A stretch of DNA of 64,000 nucleotides from the NCBI RefSeq assembly GCF_963678635.1, contig NC_087068.1, positions 60,514,949 to 60,578,948 of the forward strand, given 5' to 3'. The position numbers and the translations under genes were made by a program. Below the pieces are notes generated by a model. It worked only from the letters and a program-made list of their open reading frames with translations. It was not told where the DNA came from and searched no databases. Positions 45,719 through 56,340 of this stretch are shown here, in pieces; position 1 is the stretch's first letter; every line of letters begins with the position of its first letter. Source of the stretch: Symsagittifera roscoffensis (lineage: Eukaryota; Xenacoelomorpha; Acoela; Convolutidae).

Positions 45719-46234
45719 CTAGGACGGATTACCAGTCATCACCGACATTATCCATCTCAGTAAACAAGTAGCATCTTTACTCCTTGCCAGACTCAAGCCT
45801 GACATTTCCCTGGCGACGTGTTGCAGTAGCATTTGATAAACTTCCAGTTTCTTTCCACCCATTTTCAACTTGTCATTTGAGGTCAACGTCTCCAATTTCC
45901 TTCTTACCAGGCTCCACGCAAACATCAACTGTCCCGCTGTTCTAACGAAGGGATTCGCCATCAACGGCAACGCCGATGAGGGTGTCCCCATCGCTTCCTC
46001 AGAATGATCCCGCAATAAGTTCTGCCAAGTTCTTTTCAGTTGGCTCCCCACTTCTAACTTGTTAATCTCAGCCTTGTGCGACACTCCACTATCAAGTTTC
46101 TTTAAGCAGTCTTCTAGCTCCTTCAATGTCTCCAGAGCCACCCACCACGGCCGGGAGGTATTCCTCGTTCTGTTCTTCTTAATTTGATCACTAGTTACTT
46201 CTTCCCGGTGGCCTGGTGTCCACTTGAGATTCAT
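45719..46234 (-). pseudogene. element B ORF3 segment without clear counterpart in element A
   Basis: A 171-codon helical frame (LETLKELEDCLKKLDSGV, AGQLMFAWSLVRRKLETL, YQMLLQHVAREMSGL) lies between the conserved C-terminal region and the helical middle. Element A has a different sequence at this place (9362-8439). It is either a fast-evolving spacer or a family-specific domain. No motif is recognised. Positions 46235-46451 hold a badly broken stretch in continuing frames. Confidence 0.45.
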
Positions 46235-46451
46235 TCACCACAGTGAGCAACCATTCATCTCCTTCCACACATCTCTTGTTATCGGGTTCTTCTCTTCGCC
46301 GGTCATATGCCGATTCTGCATCAGGAGATACTCCACCAGCAGCGTCTTTAGTCCTGCAGCACATTTGTACGAGTAGGTATCTATGCTCGTGTAAGTCTTC
46401 CCCATCGACATTGGCTCCCCTTAATTCATCAATCGATGAAACGACATCAGT

Positions 46452-47204
46452 TCACCATAGGTTAGGGGAACCAGTGCCAGGTACCCATCGAAGCGCAGTG
46501 TCTCTACACCCCGACTGAACATATACGCTGGACCCATGATAAACAGATACCTCGGGTAAACCAGGTACAGGGCCAGCAAAAGGCTTATGGGCATGCTCAA
46601 TATTTATTGCACAAAGGCCCCGAAAATGGTATCTTGCACTAAATACTCCAGCCATAAACTCCTTCTCCCAACAAGGACTCAAGAACTTCAGGATCTCGTG
46701 ATCCTTTCTCGTCCTTAGCTCGCCCTTTGCGTGCTCCATCCAGAATCCCCCGATGTTGACCTCGTTTGCAGCTGTGACGAACCTGGCCACCGTCATCTCT
46801 CTACTCTCGGCCATCTTCAACTGCTCCTCAAAAAATCCCCAGATCTGCTTCACGAGAGGTGGGGCGTTCTCCCTTGTCTTGTCCGTGGCATTTTCTAGCC
46901 TTGGTGTCAGGAATGGCCACCTGCCTCTCTCTTGTTTTAGTCGGTATACCATTGACTCCAGTTGTTTCTCAATCGCAGCCACATTCTTCCTCTCATTACT
47001 TGGTCCCCTTGACCTGCTGGTAGAGCTCGTGATGGTCAAGTTCATGCCCCGGGACCACAGGCTGGCAGTCAAGTGACTTATTATTGGGTGGTCATCCCAT
47101 ATTGTCGGACTGAGCATGAGTTGTCTGGCGAAATTCGAGATCTCCAGCAAGAGGACCTCCTCCAGTACATTGAGGACATCTGCTAACTCATAGAATCCTT
47201 TCAA
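46452..47204 (-). pseudogene. element B ORF3 helical middle region
   Basis: A 250-codon frame matches element A 10440-9900: VLLLEISNFARQLML, GRWPFLTPRLENATD, APPLVKQIWGFFEEQL. It is mainly helical with no catalytic motif. The end of the frame (HGSSVYVQSGCRD) is out of frame. It joins the SGNH-like domain upstream across a frameshift at 47190-47204. Confidence 0.55.
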
Positions 47205-47840
47205 TGCGTGGGAAACGTCCGCCCACGCCGCCGCCAGGTTCCAACGCTCGATTGGGAGCTGCCATCAGGATCCGCCATTCGTACCCCTCGGCAATTAAGA
47301 CCAAAATACAGTATACGAACTGCAGAGCAGGAGGCTTGCTCGCGTGCCCGGGAGATGTCGTGAAAACCACTCTTGTCTTAGGCCCAAATCGGGAAGTGAC
47401 ATTTTCCTACACCTCGTTCATCGCGGCAAATAACGTCTGGATAGCCTCCCAGATTTTTTTTGGCGCAGGCTCATCACTCTTGAGTTGCTCATAAAAACCA
47501 GTCGCGTGCAGGTGGTCGTTCATCCCGGCGAACAATAGTAACTCTGGCTCACAAGGCATCTCTGATTTTATCGCGACCACCAGAGTCAACATCTCATTCA
47601 ACTCAGCGCCTGGCAACGAGATTACCAGGGTTTCCGGCCAGAACAACTTCCCTCAAAGTCCGATCCCGCCACGATGATCACCCTTGCAGCTGCTGGATCT
47701 ACTCTATCATAAACTGCCAAGGTCTTGGCCAATTGAGCACTACCGCACGGTTTGCCATATCTCGGGTCTTCTGCCAATCTCACACCCTCATAAGCGGCAT
47801 CTGGCAGCTTAATTTCTTTTGGGTCCAGTAGCTTGTCCAC
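47188..47840 (-). pseudogene. element B ORF3: second SGNH-hydrolase-like domain
   Basis: Frames 47840-47622, 47646-47407 and 47370-47188 together show ARVIIVAGSDF (block I position, GSD where GDS is usual), LVISLPGAELNEML (block II Gly), ELLLFAGMNDHL (block III G-x-N-D), VVFTTSPGHASKP and ILMAAPNRALEP. The order equals element A 11088-10480. No block V DxxH is visible. I infer a degenerate SGNH fold. A Rossmann-like domain of another family remains possible. Confidence 0.45.
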
Positions 47841-48447
47841 TACCCCTGATTCTGTCTATACTAGTTCGGTGCTTAGGGGGCTCCACTATGAGTCCCAGAC
47901 TCCCCAGCAACTTGAGAGGTCTGTAGTTGATCGGTCCAAAGACCGATCTCATGGGGATCCCAGTCAGATCAGCCGTCTCCGTAATTCTTGCTATCGAGAA
48001 TTGTGTATCGTGGGCCTTTAATCAGTCCACGCATTGGTGCCTACTCAAGTCCTCGTGCGACACATAATCGAGACCCTGAGCTTCCGCCAACTCTTGTCTC
48101 TATTCCAGGTCCTCCAAATCCAGCTCCTTTACCTTCTCCAGATATCTCGTCCGGCTTGTCTCCGCCGGTCTCTCCACTCTCTGGCTCTCTACCACTACCA
48201 CCGAGGACACTACCCAACTCTGGTGTGTTGGTGACGTTGCTTCCTCTGCTTCCATCGGCGCGGAACCCGGTAATCTAGTCCGGCTAACCCTCGAGCTGTC
48301 TCTAGAATCAATCCTTGCCCCCGGGCGACTGGACAGTGTTCTTGAGGCAAGGAAAGGGGGATTTGGAGGTGGGCCGAATGTGAATTGGGCCGTCTCAACC
48401 AAGTCTGCCTCCAATGCACTTATGTGCCCTTGGAAAACGTCTTTCAA
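47841..48447 (-). pseudogene. element B ORF3 linker, Pro/Ser/Arg-rich
   Basis: Frame 48447-48100 is the Pro/Ser/Arg-rich tail after the SGNH domain (PPPNPPFLASRTLSSRPG) and ends acidic (EKVKELDLEDLE). Further left, out of frame, TADLTGIPMRSVFGPINY is the patch conserved with element A (ADLNGLPQDITFGPLN). It is a linker with a short conserved motif of unknown role. Confidence 0.5.
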
Positions 48448-49095
48448 TCAATCCACTCCTCTTGGCCTGTGGAAGTGGATTCCATCTGAGGATGCATCTT
48501 CGGGTAAAGATCACTCCACTTGCTCGGCTACATCCAGCAACCCAATGGGAAGGACACTCCTCTGATGTATTGGCCTGACTACCTCGTTCAGGTTCCGTAC
48601 TTTCGTTTTCATCTCCATCGCGTGTTGGTCAGCCTTCATATTGAAAGGGATGGTACAAACTGTGAGTATGGCGGTATCCATTTGAATCCGCAACTCCTCC
48701 AGGAATCAGCTCAATTTCTCATGTAGCCTCATGACTTTCCTTGACTCCCCTCTGGACACGTCATTAAACCCGATCATTAAAGTCACCGCGTATAGTCTTG
48801 CCATACCTAGCATCTCGAGTGATGCCAATATCTGCGGCGTTGCGGCTCCAGAGAAACTCAAGATCCCAGTCTGCCAATGCGACTGAATCCGGGTCAGCGC
48901 CCGCAGCAGGCTGTCCCCTATGAGTAGGCGGACCTTACCCTCCGGCACACGTGGCTGTGCATAGTATTCCACCCAAGTCGCGTCATGGAAACAATCCCTT
49001 CTGGCTCTTTGTGTTGCGTTCCAGTCCATGCGGTTGTGCCTGTGGTATCTGCCCTCCGTTTTTTTTTTGTAACTTGCGATTACCACATTCCTCAC
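48440..49095 (-). pseudogene. element B ORF3: SGNH (GDSL-type) hydrolase domain
   Basis: Frame 49095-48706 has block I VRLLIGDSLLRAL, block II ILSFSGAATPQIL and block III LMIGFNDVSRGE. After a shift, 48693-48511 continues (AILTVCTIPFNMKADQH). Another shift near 48510 leads to block V SSDGIHFHRPRG, with the catalytic His kept, unlike element A. All four SGNH catalytic positions (Ser, Gly, Asn, His) can therefore be found in order, though across broken frames. The upstream part (TEGRYHRHNRMD) is basic. SGNH enzymes usually deacylate esters. The substrate here is unknown. Confidence 0.75.
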
Positions 49096-49192
49096 TCCAA
49101 GTCGGGGGTAACTCTACTCTGGCTGGACTCTCACGATTTCTCAACTGTAGCCTCTCATTCAATACTTTCAGACGCGACGAGCACCCGCTCAC

Positions 49193-50128
49193 CTAACTGC
49201 CGCTCGGGGTTGAACTTAGAGTATACCCCGGCAGTGCTACGTCCATCAATGGGCGTATCAGTTGTGTCTCCATACCACACAGGAAGGATGTTGATTCGGT
49301 CGGTATCCATAATTCCAACCCCTCGTTCATGTGTTCTTGAGCCGCGCGGTCTAGGTTAAATCGCCCCTTTGACCTGGGAGCCTCATCCACCTCCATACGT
49401 GACTCCGGCCTCGAGCCTGCAGCCGCTCGCTCCGTGGTCGTGGCTTTCTTCTGTCTGTCGAGCTCTCGGTGCAGCCGCTGAATTCTCTCCAACTCCGACT
49501 TCAGCTGCTCCCAATTCGCCGCGTTCTCTCTCACCCTTTTCTCTTGCTGGTACTCGTCCTTCAGCATATCAAGGTCACGCCTCGCTTGGTCCCTCTCAAT
49601 GATCGCTTGATCTCTCTCCAGATTCGCTTGATTCCTCTCGAGCTTCGCCTGGTCCCGGTCAAGGTTCGCTTTGTTCTTTTAGCTCTGCGCCCTCTCAAGC
49701 TTCCTTTTTAGATTGCTGAGGTCAGTATACGCCTCCTCCGTTTGCTGCGCTCGCGTCATGGAGGGCGGCTTGCTCGTGGATTGGCCTGCAGATTTTGCCG
49801 ATGGTCTAACTAGCAGTGGGAACTCCCCCGCGCCGTACTCGGTGTTGTTGCTCAAGCCGGAATTTCTTTCCAAGTCGAATCCTCTCACCCCTCCATCTAC
49901 ATTCCAGGACAGCCACCTGGTCTGCTCTTGATTGGAAATGCCATCTGTGGTGCATCCAACCAACAAAACGGCTTCAAATGCAGACTCCCTGCATTCAATC
50001 TGTTCTTCAATCACTGCCATCCTCTCAACTACTTGGGTATAATCCAGGTCCCTCAAGCGCCTGTATAATTCATCAAGCGCGAGCCTCCTCAGAGACGCGG
50101 GCATAGATTTCCAGAATCGATCTGCCAT
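49193..50128 (-). pseudogene. element B ORF3 N-terminus with coiled coil
   Basis: The start is the ATG at 50128-50126 (MADRFWKSMPASLRRLAL). Frame 50128-49679 has a short helical domain, then a loop, then the start of a coiled coil (AQQTEEAYTDLSNLKRKLE). A TAA at 49681-49679 interrupts. Between 49567 and 49680 the DNA encodes repeating Arg, Asp, Gln and Glu heptads in another frame (RDQAIIERDQA-type). Frame 49567-49193 ends the coil and has a Glu/Arg-rich tail. It mirrors element A 13578-12658 in layout. Confidence 0.6.
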
Positions 50129-50606
50129 TTTTACAATCTCTAGATGATCTTGCGCACATACCCACTTGAGAATTATCGTACCAACTTGAGTATCACTGTA
50201 TCAACTTGAGTATTACCGTATCAACTTGAGTACTACCGTACCAACTTGAGTACCTGAGGAAAAACCTTTGCAAATTTTGCTGACTGTGGGTTTGTTCTTC
50301 TTTTCTCTTTCAGTTGAGTGTAGTTGGGTAGTCAACTTGACTTTGCCAAATCAATCTGAAAATAAACTTGATCTTTAGACTAGAATGCTATGTTCCTAAC
50401 CTAAGTCCCCCATTAATATAGTTAAAACCTTATCCTTTCGTTCTACTGAAATATTTCAATTGGAAGTTTTCTAAGAGCATCCAGATTCATCCAATGTTTT
50501 AGCACCGTCAATTATTTAAAATTTAATTGTCACGCCAATCGCATTTAAGATCCTATTACCTGTTCCGTGCCCCAATACCTAACTTGAGACACCCCATGTA
50601 CCCGAC
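50129..50606 (-). promoter_or_regulatory. Pol-ORF3 spacer of element B with 22 bp repeats and a 3' splice-site-like sequence
   Basis: On the plus strand ACTTGAGTA occurs four to five times with about 22 bp spacing (50160-50255: ACCGTATCAACTTGAGTACT-type units). On the minus strand GGTGCTAAAAC (50506-50496) is shared with element A's spacer and is followed 50 nt later by ATATTTCAG (AG at 50447-50446), a good nematode acceptor. This supports expression of ORF3 from a spliced or trans-spliced RNA. No ORF is present. Confidence 0.45.
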
Positions 50607-51338
50607 TCAGGCGATAATCAAGTAGTATTTCTTAAGCAGATGTACCATTATGTCCGTTTCTGCGAAGACTACGTGTAGGATGGCATATAACTCCCTTGGG
50701 CTCAACTTGCACCTTTTTGGACCATACACAGGCAACGAGACCTCCATTATCCTTCTTTCAATCATGAAGTCCCGCAGTCTGGTTAATGCTAACATCACGT
50801 GTTCAGGATCTATCGTGTTCCTTTCTTTGACCCTCGTCACTAGAAAGCATAGATATTTGCCTGGGACTTGTGCTACTGATGGAGGAAGCGCAGCCATTCC
50901 TCCTAGCCCCGGTCTCTGTCTGAATAGAAACTCCACGTTCTGGTATTCGCTCTTGAAGTCGGCCTCTAGTCTTGATTTGAAGCTCATGTCCGCCGTGATA
51001 CAGATCGCACTAGCCCTGTCTGATAGAATGAAGTCGCTGTCCGTTATCAGGTTGTTCTCCGAGTACTCGTTGGGTATTTCAAACTTCGTTTTGAAATTCC
51101 GTTCTATGGTAAACTCAGCCTCCTCCCTATCCAGTTCCAGTTCGCTCGTTTCTCTCACTTCCCTGAGTTTCTTTATTATCAAATTTTTGGTGTGGGTAAG
51201 TCCTACCCCACTCCCCGGACAAAAATATTTATCGACGTCCCTGTCGATGGTGCTTGGTCCAAATTATCTGGTGGAATCTCGCGCGGCCTGTCTGTTGCAG
51301 TCCAGCCGAAGAGGGGATCCTCCGTTTTCATGAGCTTT
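50607..51338 (-). pseudogene. element B Pol C-terminus: macro-domain-like region
   Basis: Frame 51182-50607 (191 codons) is unbroken across the domain: NNLITDSDFILSD, SAICITADMSFKSRLEADFK, then EFLFRQRPGLGGMAALPP, GKYLCFLVTRVKERNTI, LRDFMIERRIMEVSLPVY and ELYAILHVVFAETDIMVHL. The pattern of alternating strands and helices and the -YL-FLVT- and -LP- strands fit OARD1/TARG1-type macro domains. The first ADP-ribose loop (G-x-G-I-A) is replaced by SFKSRLEA, and no catalytic Asp is seen. Upstream to 51338 the MD-FVRG linker is out of frame. It is the best copy for structure prediction. Confidence 0.65.
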
Positions 51339-52033
51339 CACGCTGACACGTCGACTTGTTGGATGCTTTTCCCTTCGCCTCTTCATTTCTTGAGATCGCG
51401 CATTCTTTCTAATATCCTCAAGCTAGTATTCTCTCTCCTCTCTATCTCGCTCTGTTCCAAATATGTCTCTCGTTCTGGTGTCGTGTAGTCTTCCTGTGGG
51501 TAGTGTTCACTATCATTGATAATTTGCCATTCAAATCGCCCACACTTAGCAGCTCTTCGCTTAGTTCATCGGGCTGTATCTTAGAAATCAAAAAACCATC
51601 TCAGTACCTGTTGTACCTCATGCCCCTCCTTTGCGATTGCCACTCCTAGTCCCCGCTGGTATTGATAAGTCTGGTTCTGTCCACTTTTGCACCTCTCACT
51701 GCTCCGGATCGTTCCAGTCTTCTTCCACAAAGGATTCCGCCTCAGAGTCCGCTTCTATCTTTTCATTGTCATCCAAACTCAAGTTCTCGTTGCCATCATT
51801 TTTCTCTCTGGTGCCTTTTCCGTTCACTTCACACGCTGGCTCCACCAGTAGGTACTCAAGTCCCTCCATGTCCTGTGACATACTCAAGTCTTCTGGGGAT
51901 GGGACGTGAGGCTTCAGATTTTCATAATGTGCTGCTCGCTTCGTACTCAAGCGGTAGAACCGTCCTTGTTGGTGTACTTCCGTTATCATGAATGGTTCTC
52001 TCCATTTTCTAAGTAGTTTCTTCATCCCCTTGG
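51339..52033 (-). pseudogene. element B Pol: integrase tail and acidic linker
   Basis: Frame 52025-51696 starts MKKLLRKWREPFMITEV and GRFYRLSTKRAAHYENL, a GPY/F-like module at the integrase C-terminus, then becomes acidic (DDNEKIEADSEAES, FVEEDWNDPEQ). Further left the linker is broken into short frames. It matches 19130-18740 in element A. GPY/F modules help in integrase multimerisation and target contact. Confidence 0.7.
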
Positions 52034-53629
52034 TTAGTATGACATTCTGGAAGACCTACACGTACTGGCCCACTCATATGGCTTCGCTTGTAGTATCTTT
52101 TCATCATATTTCTTGCGCTGTCTCGTGTGTGCTTGCGCAGTGTTCCTCCTGAAGAGCTCGTTTAGCTCCTGCTGTCTCCTGATCCCTTCTTTCACGTAAG
52201 CTTGATGTGACGTCATCTTTCCTTCGTATTCAGGGTAAAAAAACATCAGGGGCGTTGCTCTCTCCCTGCCCGTCAACATCATGAAAGGACTGATACCCGT
52301 TGTTGAGTGTTGCGTACTGTTGTACGCCTCTAAGACTTGTGGCAGAAAGTTATCCCAGTCCGTCATGTATCTTGAGCAGTATACCCTCAGCATGTTCACC
52401 AACGTTCTATTCTGTCTCTCTACCAACCCGTTGGTCTGACGATGGTAGGTCGTTGAGTGTACTTGAGCAATGTGTAACCTCTTCATCAATTCTTTCGTCA
52501 AGTCCCCCACAAATGCTCTGCCGTTGTCTGATTGAGAAGTCATTGGACAACCATACCGTGATATCCAATGCGTTATCAGGTGGTCACAGGTCTCCTCCGC
52601 TGAGGCTGTCTGACACGGCACCGCTTCTGCCAACTTTGTGAAGTGATCTATTATAACCAGTATCTGGTTATATCCCGACTCTGTCATGCTGATTTTTTGA
52701 TGGTCTATCTGCACAACCTCGTTAAACTCCGAGCTTTCAACGGACTTGAGTGGGAACTTCACTTTCCTTGGGTCTCTTACTTGCAGGAATGCCAGACATG
52801 CATTCACCCATCTCTCGCAAGCTTTCCTTAATCCTGGCCAATCAAGCATGTTAAGTATTCGCTGTTGCATTTTGTCTATCCCTTGGTGCCCCATCTGATC
52901 GTGCAATCTGAATAACACATCCGTCTGATACAATTGTGGTAAAATGATGAGGTTGTGCTCGTGTAATATATTCTCCTCATCTTTTCTCTTGCACGCTACC
53001 ACCCCATCAGCTGTGTGATAGAGCAAATCTTTTCTTTCTGTGTAGAACTGGCTCAAGATCATGTAGCTGTCTTCCTCCAGGTCCTTTTTCTCCTTGGACC
53101 CCGTCCGGATCCATTTGGAGAGGTTCCTTGTCATCTTGTCATTCTTTTGGGCCCTTATGAGGTCCGACAGCCTATATCTCGCTTTGACATGTTCTTTCAG
53201 TGCCATGATCTGTCCTTTCATTTCCCCACGGTTGTGGATGTCATCCTTCAGCTTTAAGCATTTTATCTTCTTCGTGATATTCCTATCATCTTCTGGCACC
53301 AGATTTGTTCTGACATTTGAGTTGCACGATAGTTCCCTGAATGGTTTCCTCGATACCGCAATTTTCTCAATTTCTTCATCTCCTTGTACTTCTTGTTCAT
53401 CCGAGTTGTACGTTGTTTGTAGCTCCCTGTCGCGGTGTTTCATCTTCTCCTCTGCCAGTATCATGCAAAGACTATCTTGATCATGGCTGCTCTTTTCCGA
53501 ATCTTCATCCAATTCTTCACACTCCCCGAACAATTTTTCTACTCCAGTATCTTCTTCCTCTGTGGACGTTGACCACTCCCCGGACTCTTGATCTAGTCCC
53601 AGGTGTTCAGCTTCTTCCTTAAACGCCAC
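52034..53629 (-). pseudogene. element B integrase with N-terminal linker (531 codons, nearly intact)
   Basis: This is the longest open frame of the window. The first 200 residues are the acidic linker (EEEDTGVEKLFGECEELDED, then SRKPFREL). The zinc domain has HDQMGH but reads NACLAFLQ where CLxC is expected, so one Cys is lost. The catalytic triad is present: Asp in VVQIDHQK, Asp in SQSDNGRAFVGD and Glu in GLVERQNR. YNSTQHSTTG and MFFYPEYEGK follow. The frame ends after EWASTCRSS by a shift, separating it from the GPY/F tail. It inserts cDNA. The Cys loss and the shift suggest inactivity. Confidence 0.88.
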
Positions 53630-54360
53630 TTTCTTTTCCTAAACCGAATCCGCTCAAGTATGTCATCCGGGATTTTGTCAACCAGTGACCGCACGACTTC
53701 TTTGCCATCGGTATTACTTCTTCTTAAAGAGTCTGCGTTGCCAACTGTTTCATTCCTTCGCAGTATCGTGTCTTCCGGTTCCTCTTTACCGTTTCTTTCG
53801 ATCACGGGTTTATAATCTGCCAGTTTCTCACGTAATCTCATCGAGTCTTTATTTATCTGAGTATATCCCGTTTCTACCTGGTTGAGATCACAGCCTTTTG
53901 CCTTGAGCATCTCCCTCATAATTTTTGATTTGAGCATTATCTCTATCGGCGTTCCTCGGGTCTTCTTCAAGATTGTTTTCTCTGGAAGCTCTTCTGGTAT
54001 TTCGGGGTGATCTTCTATCGGTTTGCCTGACTTGTGTAGCCATCTCGTGAGAGGAAGACTACCATACGTTTCTTTGTCCATGAAGCAGAAGCCATCTTTG
54101 ATTTCAGGCTATCCCCCGCCTCCCTCTATTCCTGTCTTTCGTAGAACTTCGTCTTCTTACCAAAGCTATCAGAATTCTGATGTTTGTCTCTTTTTCTATG
54201 CTCAATTATCATGTTGTACCCATCCAGGCGAACTATCTATCTCCCAATGTAGCTCTGGTCCCTTGAGTACGTCTTCAGCCAACTGAGTGCCCTGTTGTCG
54301 ACCCGCAGCTTAAATGGCTACCTGCTCTAAGTATTCTCTATATTTCTCGACAAAATAATC
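53593..54360 (-). pseudogene. element B Pol: connection segment after RNase H
   Basis: Frame 54081-53593 contains GSLPLTRWLHKSGKPIEDHP, which matches element A's LPLTRWLDKSG, and then charged helical sequence (RKRKWRLRKKLNTWD at the end). To the right, 54082-54360 holds the RNase H end in broken frames (stops near 54110 and 54236). No catalytic residue is assigned here. Confidence 0.55.
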
Positions 54361-55523
54361 ACCGCGAACATCTCTGCTTTCGGCGCCCCGTACTTCATTT
54401 CCGAATCACTCAAGACTTTGCTCCCCTATGCTATTGGTCTCAATACTGTCTTCCCGTTCCATTCCTGTTCTTGATTGAGGACGCCGGAAATCGCTACTAC
54501 CGACGCATCTGTGTCTAGCACGTACATCCTTTCTTCTGCTGGCATCCCTAGTACAGGTGCCTCGCACAACTCTTTCTTTATTCGCTGGAAAGATTTTTCT
54601 GTTGCGTTGTTCCACGTGAACTTCTTGCCTTTGTGCCTCATTAATTGTTCCATCGGGTATACTTGTCCGCATAGCCCTTGATGAATTCCATGTAGTAGTT
54701 CCCAGGAAGCTCATTAACTGGTGTTCCCTTTTTGGCGATATCCAAGTTAGAACTGCTTCTACTGCATCTGGATCTGGTCTGATACCGTGCCTGTCCACCA
54801 CCCTGCCCAAGTATTTTATCGAATCCTCAAATATCTCGCATTTTGATGGTAACACTTTAGCACCGACCTCTTCTTACATGCAAAAACCTCGTCCAGTCGC
54901 TCGATGTGATCCTCTAGGGTGGGCGTCGCTTTTATCACGATATCCACATAGCACATTACCAGAGTGCCGTACTTCTTTGTCACATCTATCAGCGCATGTG
55001 CAATCAACCGTTGAAATGTAGCCGTGGCATTGCAAAGACCAAACGGCATCCGTTTCCATTGAAACAGCCCCAACTCGCAGGCGAACCCTGTTTTGTCCCT
55101 GTCCTGCTTCCTCAGCGGGACCTGCTAGAAGGCCGAACCTAATTCGAGACTTGTAAAAAAACTATGCATCACCTAACTTCGAGAGGCTCTCATCAATCCT
55201 AGGTATGGGATAGGCATTCTTCACCGTGACGGAGTTCAGGTACCGAAAGTCACAACAAAACCTCAATTGGTCGCCTTTCTTTTTCGCCATCACTACTCCA
55301 CACACCAACGGTGACTTGGATGGTTCTATCATGTCATACTATAGTAATGTCTATATCTCTTTCCTACATGCATCCGATTTGTGTGGGGTCATGCGCCTCG
55401 CCCCCTCCCTGTGTGGTACCGCATTCTCTTCAAGCTCTATCTCATGCTCAACGAAACTACAACACCCAATGTCTGCCTTGTATTTCGAAAAAAAACATCC
55501 TCGTTCCGATCTAGTACATCCTT
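54361..55523 (-). pseudogene. element B reverse transcriptase and RNase H (first unit)
   Basis: Frames 55073-54816, 54855-54406 and 54653-54426 give WKRMPFGLCNATATFQ, MCYVDIVIKATPTLEDH, KYLGRVVDRHGIRPDP, LMSFLG and the RNase H-like VLDTDASVVAISGVL. The catalytic Y-x-D-D reads Y-V-D-I because one Asp codon is deleted. Several shifts occur near 54690 and 54860. This unit carries the complete downstream part of RT and RNase H, while the duplicate to the right holds only the fingers and palm. Confidence 0.85.
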
Positions 55524-56203
55524 GATGGTTTACACTTTAGCCACGACCTCTTCATACGAACAAACACCTCTTCCAGTTGCTCGATGTGATCTTGTAGGGT
55601 GGGCGTCGCTTTTATCACGATATCCACATAGCACATTACCACAGTGCCGTACTCCTTTGTCACATCTATCAGCGCATGTGCCATCGACCGTTGAAATGTA
55701 GCCGTGGCATTGCAAAAACCAAACGGCATCCGTTTCCATTGAAACAGCCCCAACTCGCAGGCGAACCCTGTTTTGTCCCTGTCCTGCTTCCTCAGCGGGA
55801 CCTGCCAGAAGGCCGAACCTAAATCGAGAGCCGTAAGAAACTATGCATCACCTAACTTCGAGAGGCTCTCATCAATCCTAGGTATGGGATAGGCATCCTT
55901 TACCGTAGCGGAGTTCAGGTACCGAAAGTTACAACAAAACCTCAATTGGTCGCCTTTCTTTTTCGCCATCACTACTCCACACACTCACGGTGACTTGGCT
56001 GGTTCTATCATGTCATACTCTACAAATGTCTCTATCTCTTTCCTACATGCCTCCGATTTGTGTGGGGTCATAAGCCTCGTCCCCTCCCTGTGTGGTACCG
56101 CATTCTCTTCAAGCTCTATCTCACGCTCAACGAAATAACAACACCCAAAGTCTGCCTTGTTTTTCGAAAAAAAAACATCCTCGTTCCGATCTAGTACATC
56201 CTT
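54845..56203. repeat. 680 bp direct tandem duplication within element B RT
   Basis: Units are 54845-55523 and 55524-56203. The junction CCTTGATGGTTTACAC combines TTTTGATGGTAACAC (left edge) and CCTTGATGGCTTCG (right edge), with a shared GATGG. The two units differ by several percent, so the duplication is older than the 4.17 kb and 3.66 kb ones. Confidence 0.88.
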
Positions 56204-56242
56204 GATGGCTTCGAGCTGTTCGTCCGTTATCTTGCCCCTCAA
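55524..56242 (-). pseudogene. element B RT fingers and palm (second unit of the duplication)
   Basis: Frame 56242-55985 has GKITDEQLEAIKDVLDR, FFSKNKADFGCCYFVE and the basic PHKSEACRKEIETFVE of the RT entry. After stops, 55753-55511 repeats WKRMPFGFCNATATFQ and MCYVDIVIKATPTLQDH. The Y-V-D-I deletion is shared with the other unit, so it predates the duplication. Confidence 0.8.
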
Positions 56243-56340
56243 ATGTTCAACGATAAAAACATCCTTGTTCCGATCTAGTACATCCTTGATGGCTTCGAGC
56301 TGTTCGTCCGTTATCTTGCCCCTGAAATGTTATCCCTCTG
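56172..56340. repeat. 84 bp in-frame tandem duplication upstream of element B RT
   Basis: The stretch AACATCCTCGTTCCGATCTA through CCCCTCAAATGTT (56172-56255) is repeated 84 bp further right with few changes (56256-56339). It repeats 28 codons (KITDEQLEAIKDVLDRN). Confidence 0.85.
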
